This document shows, in pieces, positions 1 through 8,328 of a stretch of 64,000 nt of DNA (positions are counted from its first letter, which is position 1; every line of letters starts with the position of its first letter). Source of the stretch: Aliishimia sp039978895 (GTDB taxonomy: Bacteria; Pseudomonadota; Alphaproteobacteria; Rhodobacterales; Rhodobacteraceae). Made by a program: the position numbers and the translations under genes. The stretch is taken from positions 62,001-126,000 of the forward strand of contig JBDWAL010000055.1 in the NCBI GenBank assembly GCA_039978895.1, read 5' to 3'. Below the pieces are notes generated by a model. That model searched no databases and was not told where the DNA came from. It saw nothing but the letters and a program-made list of their open reading frames with translations.

Positions 1-474
1 AATGGCAATGCCGGTGATGATCTTATCTTTGGCAATTTTGGACAGGATACACTGCGTGGTGGTCTGGATGACGACGATATCCGTGCAGGTGGTAGTGCCG
101 ATTTTGTGGAAGGTGGCGACGGTAAGGACAAGCTTGTTGGCGGCAACGGCAAAGACCTGTTGTATGGCGGCGCGGACAATGATGTGCTGACAGGGGGCAA
201 TGGCGACGGTTTGGGCGACGATTTGCGCGATGTCTTTGTGTTTAAAAGCGCGGCAAATGGCGGGGGTGGGTTTGATCGAATTCGTGATTTTGAGGACACG
301 GTAGATAAGCTGGACCTGACAGATTCAGGCTACACGAGCTTTGCCGAAGTTCTTGCCGATGCAACGAACAAGGGTGCCAATCTTGAGATAGATTTCGACT
401 TTGGCGGCATTCTGGTGATTGAAAACTTCCAAGTCGCGGAATTCACAGCGGGCGATGTTCTTGGGTTGCTTTGA
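1..474 (+). CDS. RTX calcium-binding protein, C-terminal end (partial)
   Basis: The frame is open from base 1, so this is the last 157 residues of a larger secreted protein. The first part carries glycine- and aspartate-rich RTX nonapeptide repeats (GGxGxDxLx type), which bind calcium and fold outside the cell. The last ~95 residues form the domain that usually follows RTX repeats in type I secreted proteins, with the motif GGGGFDRIRDFED. That tail closely matches the end of the RTX lipase at 53219-56851, including FAEVLADA and EFTAGDVL/EFSAGDVL, so the two are paralogous at this end. Function of the whole protein cannot be judged because its N-terminus lies outside the window. It ends 11 bases before the amidohydrolase start. 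Confidence 0.9.
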   Translation, partial: NGNAGDDLIFGNFGQDTLRGGLDDDDIRAGGSADFVEGGDGKDKLVGGNGKDLLYGGADNDVLTGGNGDGLGDDLRDVFVFKSAANGGGGFDRIRDFEDTVDKLDLTDSGYTSFAEVLADATNKGANLEIDFDFGGILVIENFQVAEFTAGDVLGLL

Positions 475-485
475 GGAAGATTAGG

Positions 486-1505
486 ATGATCGACGAAAAC
501 AGCCGTGTTGATATGCATTCGCACTTCTATGGCGGCGGATTGGTGGACACATTGCGCGCGCGCACATCGCGGCCATTTTTGCGAACACGGGGCGATGGCG
601 TAACGGTGATGGCTGCGATGAATGGCGAATTCCCGTTCACTTCGCAATATCACGATCACACAGTCGGTCTTGCAGAAATGCGCGCAGTCGGTTTGACGCA
701 TAGATTGTTGACGTTCCCTGGCGCTTTGGGCGTCGATTTACTGCCCGCCAAGGATATCGCACACGCGATTTTCAAGTTTAATGACGGGCTTGCGCAATTG
801 GGACGGGACACAAACGGGGCGCTGATTGGCCTCGCGGGTGTACCCTTGGATGACATGACGCTGGCATCTGCAGAGGTGATACGCATCCGCCGTGATCTGG
901 GTTTGCCGGGTATTATCCTGCCATCTAACTATTTTAACTCACTGGCGGAGGCGGCGACGATGGCCCCCTTGTTAGAGGCAGCGAACCAGTTTGGGTGCCA
1001 TATCATGCTGCATCCGGGCCTCAAGGTTGGACAGGAACCGCCCCCACTTGCCACAGATTTCGTTCAGTACCGCTTGTCGGCAGTCGATCTGCAATCAAGT
1101 GCGGCGCAAGTTGCGTTGACGGTCATTTTGTCTGACATTCTCGATGACTACCCGAACATCACGTTCCAAGTGGTCAATCTTGGCGGGACGTTGCCCTTCA
1201 TCTTTGAACGGATTGAAAGCATCGCGCGGCATCGTAATCCTGACGCACCTTTCCCAACCGACAGATTGCGACGCTTGTGGTATGATTGTGCATCGCTTGG
1301 CCCGCGTGCGTTGGAAGCGGCGGTGAAAGTTCTAGGCGCTGATCGTATTATGCTCGGTTCGGACTACCCTATCTTTAAGGACGACCCCTATTCGCACGCC
1401 GTCGTGCCTGCCGATTTGAGTGACGCGGACAAAGCACAAGTGACATGGAAGACAGCGCGCGATCTGTTCGCGCACCTTGAAACCTTGCGACAGGTTGCGC
1501 TTTAG
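486..1505 (+). CDS. ACMSD-like amidohydrolase / decarboxylase (amidohydrolase 2 family)
   Basis: A 339-residue TIM-barrel metal-dependent hydrolase. It has the H-x-H pair (His11, His13), a third histidine in MLHPG (His176) and the aspartate of GSDYP (Asp293). These positions agree with the zinc ligands and catalytic Asp of aminocarboxymuconate-semialdehyde decarboxylase, a family that also includes gamma-resorcylate and 5-carboxyvanillate decarboxylases. The ATG at 486 is chosen because GAGGAAG lies about 7 bases upstream; a TTG at 471 in the same frame has no such support. The gene converges on a Rieske oxygenase with a 4-base stop overlap, and a LysR gene follows, so a role in breaking down an aromatic carboxylate is plausible. 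The substrate is not shown by the sequence. Confidence 0.85.
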   Translation: MIDENSRVDMHSHFYGGGLVDTLRARTSRPFLRTRGDGVTVMAAMNGEFPFTSQYHDHTVGLAEMRAVGLTHRLLTFPGALGVDLLPAKDIAHAIFKFNDGLAQLGRDTNGALIGLAGVPLDDMTLASAEVIRIRRDLGLPGIILPSNYFNSLAEAATMAPLLEAANQFGCHIMLHPGLKVGQEPPPLATDFVQYRLSAVDLQSSAAQVALTVILSDILDDYPNITFQVVNLGGTLPFIFERIESIARHRNPDAPFPTDRLRRLWYDCASLGPRALEAAVKVLGADRIMLGSDYPIFKDDPYSHAVVPADLSDADKAQVTWKTARDLFAHLETLRQVAL

Positions 1506-2527
1506 GCGGTCTGTTCTGCGTCGATCAATTGTTGCAATTTGCGCCGAAAGGTCTTGGCACCAAGATCCAATCCAAGGTCGATATTTTGCGTGGCCATCTT
1601 TTCCATGCCTTTCTGCACCGCTTCCAAGATCACTTTGTCTTCATTGAACGCCATGATCGCACCATCGTTCATGACTTTCGAAATGGCAGCATCATTGGGA
1701 TCGGTATTGCGGTGCTGGAACCAAATATATTGGGTGTTTGCCTCATCCACGGGGGTCATGAAGTTGTATGATATGTTCACATATGTCTTGTCGACGGCTG
1801 GTTTGTCTGGCCCGCCAGTGCCCACAGGCGTGTAGATCGACATGTTCAAAGCGATGCCGGGAAAACACATTTCATAGTGCTGTTTACGGTCACAATTTCC
1901 GGGGAATTTCACCAAGTTCTTATAGTAGGGGGAGGCCGGTTGATCGTAGATCCAGCGCGATACGATGACGCCTCGGTCGGTTTTCTCCATATCGAGCGGT
2001 TGATCATCTGTTCCGGCACCTGCAAAGGATGTGACATGCACCCAAGCCACGTGGCTGGGATCAAGCAAATTATCGACCACCCATAAGTAGTTGCAAGCAA
2101 TCGGAAGGCTGCCGCCGTCTGTATAGCCCCAAGATGGGTTTTCGAAGTTCTCGATCTCGAAAATATCGTCTGGATTTGCTTTGTCGGGATCGCCCATCCA
2201 AATCCAAAGCAAACGATAACGATCCACCACCGGGTAGGACCGGACGACTGCACGTCTTGGCGTCATGCCGCGTTGGGTGGGGCTGTCGATGCAAGAGCCT
2301 GTGCCGTCAAATGTCAGCCCGTGATACCCGCACACAACATGATCGTTTTCGAGCGCGCCCATGGACAGAGGCAGTTTTCGGTGTGGGCAAGCGTCTTCCA
2401 GCGCAACGGGTGTACCATCAGAGCGGCGATAAAAAACGATGTCATCACCAAGCAGCTTTTGTGGCTTTAAGGCGCGCGCGTAGTCGGTGCTCCACCCGGC
2501 GACGTACCAGCAATTGCGTAAGAACAT
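1502..2527 (-). CDS. Rieske non-haem iron oxygenase, VanA-like
   Basis: A 341-residue oxygenase alpha subunit of the aromatic ring-hydroxylating/O-demethylating family. The Rieske [2Fe-2S] ligands are Cys47-x-His49 and Cys66-x2-His69. The mononuclear iron site begins at Asp156, with His159 and His164. Length and the N-terminus MFLRNCWYVAG are typical of vanillate O-demethylase oxygenase and related one-component-type oxygenases. These enzymes need a reductase, and none lies next to the gene, so electrons must come from elsewhere. It is divergent from the LysR regulator at 2650, with 122 bases between the starts, which is the usual arrangement for a regulator and its target. Substrate unknown. 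Confidence 0.88.
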   Translation of the reverse strand: MFLRNCWYVAGWSTDYARALKPQKLLGDDIVFYRRSDGTPVALEDACPHRKLPLSMGALENDHVVCGYHGLTFDGTGSCIDSPTQRGMTPRRAVVRSYPVVDRYRLLWIWMGDPDKANPDDIFEIENFENPSWGYTDGGSLPIACNYLWVVDNLLDPSHVAWVHVTSFAGAGTDDQPLDMEKTDRGVIVSRWIYDQPASPYYKNLVKFPGNCDRKQHYEMCFPGIALNMSIYTPVGTGGPDKPAVDKTYVNISYNFMTPVDEANTQYIWFQHRNTDPNDAAISKVMNDGAIMAFNEDKVILEAVQKGMEKMATQNIDLGLDLGAKTFRRKLQQLIDAEQTA

Positions 2528-2649
2528 GGTGTATCCTTTGTCGTGTTACGGGGTAGGGTTTCATAAAGTGCGCGTTCGATCAATTAGGCCAATGGCGGTC
2601 TTGGTAAAGCTTGGGTCCGCACGCGTTTGAAAGGCGCACAGGAGAGATC

Positions 2650-3576
2650 ATGTTAAAGACATTGCCCTTCAACGCGTTACGTACCTTGGAAGCGGTCGTT
2701 CGACTGCGCAGTTTTCGACGCGCTGCGGATGAATTGAATGTGACCCAAAGCGCGGTGAGCCAACAGGTCAAACAACTGGAGGGCTGGTTGGGCGTGCGCT
2801 TGTTGCTGCGGCGTAATCGGCAAACATCACCGACCGAAGCCGGGGAGCGGTTGGCCAGTGTGACGCGGGATGGGTTTGGCAAAGTGGAAGAGCTGTGCGA
2901 GGATTTGCGTGGTTCCCAAAAAGCGCGCAACGACGGCGTTCTGGTTGGGTCTCCGCCGGGGTTCGCGTTTTTGTGGATGCTCCCGAGGTTGCTCAACTTT
3001 GATGACTCCAACCCTAACATACAAGTGTCCCTATCGACGGACCCGCAATCGCAAGATCCAATGCTGGGCGAAGCGGACGTTGTCATTTCATACAGTTCAG
3101 GTGGATTTCCGGGTTTGCACGCCGAGCAATTGATGACCGAAACCATGTCGCCTGTTTGTACGCCGCAAATTGCCGAGACATTAAAGGTGCCGGATGATTT
3201 GGCCAAACATGCGGTGCTTAGGGACCATTTGGCTTCTATCGACGCAACGTCCACGTGGGACTTTTGGTCTAAGGAATGTGGGATCACGTTACCGCGTTTC
3301 CAACGCAGTCGAACCTATGGGCAAGCGAACCTTGTCGTTCAGGCCGCTGTGCAAGGGTTAGGCATTGCAATGGGACGCAGCCCGTTGGTTTACGATGCAA
3401 TCGAGGCCGAAACATTGATCTATCCGTTCCCTGAGTTTGCCCATTCACAGTTTTCGTATTGGTTTGTGTGTGAACATGAGGCGTTAAAATCACCAGCCGT
3501 GCAGGCTTTTCGAAGTTGGTTGCAATTAGAGGCCGCAAAGTTTGAACAGAGTATCTGCACGTCTTTGATGCGTTAG
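2650..3576 (+). CDS. LysR-family transcriptional regulator (GcvA-like)
   Basis: 308 residues. The N-terminal winged helix-turn-helix (about residues 5-64) includes SFRRAADELNVTQSAVSQQ, typical of the GcvA/AmpR branch of LysR regulators. The rest is the periplasmic-binding-protein-like effector domain. ATG 2650 is chosen because AGGAG ends five bases upstream; the open frame extends to 2611 without a better start. It is divergent from the Rieske oxygenase and its stop overlaps the stop of the convergent M29-like gene. The likely target is the oxygenase, by position only. Confidence 0.9.
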   Translation: MLKTLPFNALRTLEAVVRLRSFRRAADELNVTQSAVSQQVKQLEGWLGVRLLLRRNRQTSPTEAGERLASVTRDGFGKVEELCEDLRGSQKARNDGVLVGSPPGFAFLWMLPRLLNFDDSNPNIQVSLSTDPQSQDPMLGEADVVISYSSGGFPGLHAEQLMTETMSPVCTPQIAETLKVPDDLAKHAVLRDHLASIDATSTWDFWSKECGITLPRFQRSRTYGQANLVVQAAVQGLGIAMGRSPLVYDAIEAETLIYPFPEFAHSQFSYWFVCEHEALKSPAVQAFRSWLQLEAAKFEQSICTSLMR

Positions 3577-4697
3577 CCGTATTGTAAATTCCCGCAGGGG
3601 GCTTGCCCGACACGCGTTGCCGGGTTGGCGAACGCTGTCGCCATATCAGGGTTTGCAGCCAACAGTTCAGCACCCCCGGGAATGCGGTGCGGATGCAATA
3701 TGCCAGCGTCCCAAACTGCAATGTCATCGATCAAAATCGTTGGATCAAGCACGTTCAGGGATATTTCGCCGGGCGGATAGTCACCACATGTATGCAGGTG
3801 AAGCAAACGTGGATTGCCAAATGCACTGCCGCTCCAACGTTCCATATTGATTGCAGCAGGCTCCTTATATTCGCACCCCGGATGGATACCTGCGTGCCAA
3901 GAATGAACATAATGCGCGTCGAGGTTAAACTTTCGGCTCACACTGTCATAATGGGCTTTAGCGGCGGCGACGTCTTTGAGTGTTCCTTCAAAGCCTGTGA
4001 TGCGGTTGGCCTCAAAATTGACAAATAGGGTGTCTGCGACTTCACAACTCCATGGTGCGTAATAGTTCGACCCAGTGCCCGTCAAAAACCCACGTTGAGC
4101 GACACGCCCCGAGAAGTTAGCCATGGGCATCGGGGCAAAGACGGACACAGGGAAGCGCTTGCGTGTGACGTCCGGGTATTGCGCGTCCAGAGTGCTTGAT
4201 CTGCCTATAAAATCTGTTCCTGCGGGGCAGGTTACGCGAATATGCTTTGCCCGTGATAGTGCACGATCAATCAACTGCTTTAGAGTATCTATACCAGCAT
4301 AATTTAGCGTTCCGAAAGGCGATGAGAGCATCGCACAATCCAGCGCGTAACAGATGATTTGAGTCTTCGACGCATATTTTTCGCGAAACCTGATTTGATC
4401 GCCAAGACGCGCAAGGAAGATCGTGCAATCGGAGGCCGCCATCTTTGCGCCCAACACATCACAGGGATCGGTGACGATTGGCTTAAAAGGGACGTTAAAG
4501 CACTCGGTGATCATACCTAATTGCGCGGCCACATGCGCGATTTCTCCGACCAGGTTAGGATCAAAATACCCGTCATTTTCGGTTTCATGCACCAAAAGAA
4601 CTTTTTGGCCGGGTTGACAGTTCGCGCAGTTGATAAGCAAATTGTGAACGCCCAACGACAACGCGTTTTTTGGGTCATCCTCAACTGATTTAAGCAC
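3573..4697 (-). CDS. M29 aminopeptidase / NicX-like protein
   Basis: A 374-residue soluble protein with a GTG start at 4697 preceded by AGGGAAA. The general order of motifs (an N-terminal Rossmann-like half, AGTDF near the middle, TGTGSNYYAP, SWHAGIHPG, then a glycine-rich stretch and ILIDD) resembles the M29 aminopeptidase fold, which also includes the 2,5-dihydroxypyridine dioxygenase NicX. The H-x-D metal pair I would expect near the C-terminus is not obvious: the corresponding stretch reads ISLNVLD. The catalytic activity is therefore uncertain. It is divergent from an amino-acid ABC transporter with a 267-base gap holding an inverted repeat, so it may act on what that system imports. Confidence 0.55.
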   Translation of the reverse strand: MLKSVEDDPKNALSLGVHNLLINCANCQPGQKVLLVHETENDGYFDPNLVGEIAHVAAQLGMITECFNVPFKPIVTDPCDVLGAKMAASDCTIFLARLGDQIRFREKYASKTQIICYALDCAMLSSPFGTLNYAGIDTLKQLIDRALSRAKHIRVTCPAGTDFIGRSSTLDAQYPDVTRKRFPVSVFAPMPMANFSGRVAQRGFLTGTGSNYYAPWSCEVADTLFVNFEANRITGFEGTLKDVAAAKAHYDSVSRKFNLDAHYVHSWHAGIHPGCEYKEPAAINMERWSGSAFGNPRLLHLHTCGDYPPGEISLNVLDPTILIDDIAVWDAGILHPHRIPGGAELLAANPDMATAFANPATRVGQAPCGNLQYG

Positions 4698-4813
4698 GGC
4701 AACTTTCCCTATCGTAGCCCGTGTTCCTTGTATGCGACGGCAAAGACCACGTTCTTTTCCTAGGCACCGTTAACCAGTTAAGGGTCGCTATCACATAGTC
4801 GTGACATTAAGAC

Positions 4814-4836
4814 ATACATTAGTTGAGCTAATGTAT
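4814..4836. promoter_or_regulatory. Inverted repeat, candidate operator between M29-like gene and ABC operon
   Basis: Perfect 9-base arms, ATACATTAG at 4814-4822 and CTAATGTAT at 4828-4836, around a TTGAG spacer. It lies in the 267-base divergent gap, 129 bases before the ABC ATPase start and 117 bases upstream of the M29-like start. A dimeric regulator could act on both sides. No regulator gene is adjacent except the LysR at 2650. Confidence 0.45.
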
Positions 4837-4964
4837 TGGGGTGCAGTTGCATGCCACCCGGTGCCCTTCGCTAAAGGAAGTTGAGCACGTCGCAGAAAGT
4901 GGTTGCCAATCCAACGCAATCAACGACATGCTGTTACGGATTATTTTTGCTGGGGGCGATGTTT

Positions 4965-5711
4965 ATGGATCAACGAGAAGAGATGATCTCTGTCTCGCAA
5001 GTCGATAAATTCTACGGGGACTTCCAAGCGCTTACAGATGTGAACCTTAGCGTAAAACACGGTGAACGGGTTGTGATTTGTGGCCCGTCTGGGTCGGGAA
5101 AATCCACCTTGATCCGATGTTTCAACGGACTTGAATTTCACAATGCGGGATCGATCCGTATTGACGGTATTGAGGTCGAAGAAGGGTCAAAGGGGTTAAA
5201 AACACTGCGCCAAGAAGTGGGCATGGTGTTTCAGCAATTTAACCTGTTTCCACATCTTACGATCTTGGAAAATCTGACAATTGGGCCGATCAAAGTCCAA
5301 AAGATTGATAAAACCGAAGCTGAGGCGCGCGCGCGAAAGTATCTGGAGCGCGTGCATATCCCCGAACAAGCAGACAAATACCCGGCACAGCTTTCGGGGG
5401 GGCAGCAGCAACGCGTCGCAATTGCCCGATCTTTGTGCATGGAAACGAGGATCATGCTTTTTGACGAACCAACATCGGCATTAGATCCTGAAATGATCAA
5501 TGAAGTTCTAGACGTGATGGTCGAGCTCGCCGACACTGGGATCACCATGGTATGTGTCACGCATGAAATGGGATTTGCCCGCAAAGTTGCTGATACCATG
5601 GTGTTTATGGAAGCTGGAAAGATCGTCGAAGTCGCACCGCCAGATAAGTTTTTTACCAACCCGGAAAGCGAGCGCTGCAAGTTGTTCCTTAGCCAGATTT
5701 TGGAACACTAG
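4965..5711 (+). CDS. Amino-acid ABC transporter ATP-binding protein (GlnQ/HisP type)
   Basis: 248 residues, the usual length for a polar amino-acid transporter ATPase. Walker A GPSGSGKST is at residues 40-48, the signature LSGGQQQR starts at 143, and Walker B IMLFDEP is followed by SALDPEM and the switch histidine in VTHEMGFA. It drives import across the inner membrane with the two permeases and binding protein that follow. The start at 4965 is chosen because GGGGGCG lies about six bases upstream and it gives the normal N-terminus; the frame is open further upstream to a TTG at 4881. First gene of the operon; its stop abuts the permease start. Confidence 0.93.
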   Translation: MDQREEMISVSQVDKFYGDFQALTDVNLSVKHGERVVICGPSGSGKSTLIRCFNGLEFHNAGSIRIDGIEVEEGSKGLKTLRQEVGMVFQQFNLFPHLTILENLTIGPIKVQKIDKTEAEARARKYLERVHIPEQADKYPAQLSGGQQQRVAIARSLCMETRIMLFDEPTSALDPEMINEVLDVMVELADTGITMVCVTHEMGFARKVADTMVFMEAGKIVEVAPPDKFFTNPESERCKLFLSQILEH

Positions 5712-6539
5712 ATGACGGCACATTCGAAATCAGCGGCCTCTGTCTCCAAGACGTTCAAAACGTTTTTGAACTCGGTTCCCGTATCGGTGGCATTGTACCT
5801 AGCCGTGATTTTTGGCATTGTTTGGTTGGCCTATTCGGGTGCGCAGGCGATGGGATACAATTGGCAGTGGTATCGAATTCCTCAGTATTTCTACACACTT
5901 ACGGATGATGGTTTCCAGTGGGGCGAGATCATGATCGGGTTGGTCAAAACGATCCAACTGTCTGCTACATCGTTCTTGTTTGCTACGCTTTTGGGCCTTC
6001 TCGTTGCGCTGCTCAGGCTGTCAGGGCTGGTCATGGGTAGTGCCGTGGCGATCGTATTTCTGGAATTCGTGCGCAACATGCCGATCCTGGTTTTGTTGTA
6101 TTTGTTCTATTACGTTCTTGGGCCGGTGTTTTCATTGGATCGCTATACAGCCAGCGTGTTGTGTCTGGCTGTGTTTCACGCGGCGCTGATTTCTGAGATT
6201 TTTCGCGCTGGCATTAACTCTGTTCCGAAGGGGCAATGGGAAGGCGCGACATCGATTGGAATGTCTAAAATGCAGACCTATCTGTATATCGTCCTGCCGC
6301 AATCTATTAAGTTTATGCTCCCGCCTATGACAGGCGAAGTCGTGCATCTTGTGAAAAGTTCGGCCATCGTCAGCGTTATCGCAGTCGCGGAACTCACGAC
6401 AATCGGACGCAACCTGATCTCGGATACGTATATGAGTTTTGAGATTTGGTTCACGATTGCGGCCGTTTACCTTGTGCTCACACTGGCTTTATCGGTGGGG
6501 GTGTCGCACATCGAGAAAAAATACGCTGTTCAAACTTAA
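5712..6539 (+). CDS. Amino-acid ABC transporter permease (HisM/GlnP family)
   Basis: 275 residues of inner-membrane permease. The ATG follows the ATPase stop directly. Several hydrophobic segments are clear, as is the cytoplasmic coupling (EAA) loop near residues 170-190, which reads roughly EIFRAGINSVPKGQWEGA and then GMSKMQ. The extended N-terminal region with YNWQWYRIPQYF before the core domain resembles the second permease at 7456 (YDWRWERIPNYLF), so the two are paralogous partners of one heterodimeric channel. Substrate class is probably polar or acidic amino acids, judged by family only. Confidence 0.92.
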   Translation: MTAHSKSAASVSKTFKTFLNSVPVSVALYLAVIFGIVWLAYSGAQAMGYNWQWYRIPQYFYTLTDDGFQWGEIMIGLVKTIQLSATSFLFATLLGLLVALLRLSGLVMGSAVAIVFLEFVRNMPILVLLYLFYYVLGPVFSLDRYTASVLCLAVFHAALISEIFRAGINSVPKGQWEGATSIGMSKMQTYLYIVLPQSIKFMLPPMTGEVVHLVKSSAIVSVIAVAELTTIGRNLISDTYMSFEIWFTIAAVYLVLTLALSVGVSHIEKKYAVQT

Positions 6540-6562
6540 GTTTATCAACACGGAGAGACGAC

Positions 6563-7396
6563 ATGACATTTACGAGACGCCTCGCAGGGTTTGCCCTTGC
6601 TTCCGCGGCAGCCCTCGCGCTGGCCGTGCCTGTATCAGCACAAGACACTCGACAGGGCCTTTCGAGTGAATCAGTAATTGAATCCATCAAACAAGACGGC
6701 GTGATTAAGATCGGCCTGTCCATTTTCCGCCCATGGTCCATGCGTGATCTGGACGGTGAATTGGTCGGATTTGAATTGGACGTAGGTCGTGCATTGGCCG
6801 AAGACATGGGTGTTGAAGTTGAATTCGTGCCGACCTCTTGGGATGGCATCATTCCGGCACTTGTGTCGGGCAAGTTCGACGTCATCATTTCGGGCATGTC
6901 GATCACGCCACAGCGGAACTTAACAGTCTCGTTTTCAACGCCTTACGCCTATTCCGGCATGACCATCCTCGCGAATAAAGCGATGACGGACGGCTTCGCC
7001 TTAGAAGACTACAACAGTCCAGATGTGACCTTTGCAGCACGCCGTGGCGCGACGCCCGTTGCCGTTATCCAATCGATGTTCCCCCAAGCTCAATTGCTGC
7101 AATTTGATGAAGACGGTGCAGCAACGCAGGAAGTCCTGAACGGCAACGCGCACGCCACAATGGCGTCAGAGCCAACACCATCCTCTGAAGCGCGTCGCTA
7201 TTCGGACACACTTTATGTCCCATTCAACCAGTCGTTCCAAGCGGGCGGTGAAGCATTTGCGTTCCGCAAAGGTGACCCGGATGCAGAAAACTTCTTTAAC
7301 AACTGGATCGGCGTCAAAGAACGCACAGGTTGGTTGAAAGAACGTCATGATTATTGGTTCCGTGGCAACGAGTGGAAAGCCGACGTCGCAGAATAA
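6563..7396 (+). CDS. Amino-acid ABC transporter substrate-binding protein (SBP_bac_3)
   Basis: 277 residues with a signal peptide (MTFTRRLAG then an alanine-rich core, cleavage near VSA-QD). The mature part is a family 3 solute-binding protein: VIKIGLSIFRPWSM, FELDVGRALAEDMGVEVEFV, TSWDGIIPAL and FDVIISGMSITPQR are the expected blocks. A GGAGAG ribosome site precedes ATG 6563. It captures the amino acid in the periplasm for the flanking permeases. The gene sits between the two permease genes, and a strong hairpin follows it, which would raise its transcript level above the rest of the operon. Confidence 0.94.
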   Translation: MTFTRRLAGFALASAAALALAVPVSAQDTRQGLSSESVIESIKQDGVIKIGLSIFRPWSMRDLDGELVGFELDVGRALAEDMGVEVEFVPTSWDGIIPALVSGKFDVIISGMSITPQRNLTVSFSTPYAYSGMTILANKAMTDGFALEDYNSPDVTFAARRGATPVAVIQSMFPQAQLLQFDEDGAATQEVLNGNAHATMASEPTPSSEARRYSDTLYVPFNQSFQAGGEAFAFRKGDPDAENFFNNWIGVKERTGWLKERHDYWFRGNEWKADVAE

Positions 7397-7406
7397 GACC
7401 TTCTGA

Positions 7407-7442
7407 TTGGGCGGGCTGCTCTGGCCCGCCCAACGCACTTTT
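7407..7442 (+). terminator. Hairpin with T-run after binding-protein gene (attenuator or partial terminator)
   Basis: A perfect 10-bp stem (TTGGGCGGGC at 7407-7416 with GCCCGCCCAA at 7424-7433) and a 7-base loop, followed by a short TTTT at 7439-7442. It ends only 13 bases before the next permease start, so it is more likely a partial terminator or mRNA-stabilising structure than an operon end. Confidence 0.75.
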
Positions 7443-7455
7443 GAAAGCTATACGC

Positions 7456-8328
7456 ATGCAAAAACTGATCAAGCGTCTGCACTGGATGGACTTTGTCATT
7501 TTGACAGTGGTTCTTGTGCTGGCCTCCGTTATTGCCGTGCGGATTGGAGGGGTGCTCAACTATGATTGGCGTTGGGAAAGAATTCCCAACTACTTGTTCC
7601 GGTTTAAGGAAAGCGAAGATCGTTGGGTCGCAAACCTGCTGGTTCAAGGTCTTTATGCAACGATCCGAATAAGCATCTACGCCAGTATTCTTGCCCTCAT
7701 TCTGGGCGTTATCCTTGGTGTTGCGCGATGCTCTGCCAATCTGACCATTCGCATGCTCGCCCGCACCTACCTTGAGTTTTTGCGTAACGTTCCGCCGGTC
7801 GTTGTGATCTTCATTTTTTTCTTCTTCCTGTCCGAACAGCTGATTGCAGCTTTGAATATGGAACGCTGGGCACGTGAGATTGCACGCAGTGATGACAACG
7901 CGATTTGGACGTTCCTGTTTGGCGATATGCGCCGCTTCCCGGCCTTGATCTCAGGTGTCATTGTGCTTGCTCTGTTTGAGAGCGCCTTTGTCGGGGAAAT
8001 CGTCCGGGCTGGCATTCAGTCCGTAGACAAAGGTCAACGAGAGGCGGCCAAGTCGATCGGCATGAGTCCATTCCAAGAATTACGCTATATCGTCTTGCCG
8101 CAAGCCATGCGTAAAGTGCTGCCCCCGCTGGCCAACCAGTTCATCAGTTTGGTGAAGGATAGTTCGCTTGTATCACTGATTTCGGTGCCTGATCTAACCT
8201 TCAAGACAGTAGAACTTGTCGCCTCAACACGTTTGATCTTTGAGGCGTGGATTTCTGCGGCGGCCATGTACTTCGTAATCTGTTTTGGGCTTTCTATGCT
8301 GTTTCGTAAGTTGGAACGGAAAGATTAA
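7456..8328 (+). CDS. Amino-acid ABC transporter permease (HisQ/GltJ family)
   Basis: 290 residues, paralogous to the permease at 5712. Hydrophobic membrane segments surround a clear EAA loop (GEIVRAGIQSVDKGQREAAK then GMSPFQ). The ATG at 7456 follows the hairpin behind the binding-protein gene; the frame is open upstream to 7354 but that part lies inside the binding-protein gene and the hairpin. Last gene of the transporter operon. Its TAA overlaps the stop of the convergent deacylase within TTAA at 8325-8328. Confidence 0.92.
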   Translation: MQKLIKRLHWMDFVILTVVLVLASVIAVRIGGVLNYDWRWERIPNYLFRFKESEDRWVANLLVQGLYATIRISIYASILALILGVILGVARCSANLTIRMLARTYLEFLRNVPPVVVIFIFFFFLSEQLIAALNMERWAREIARSDDNAIWTFLFGDMRRFPALISGVIVLALFESAFVGEIVRAGIQSVDKGQREAAKSIGMSPFQELRYIVLPQAMRKVLPPLANQFISLVKDSSLVSLISVPDLTFKTVELVASTRLIFEAWISAAAMYFVICFGLSMLFRKLERKD

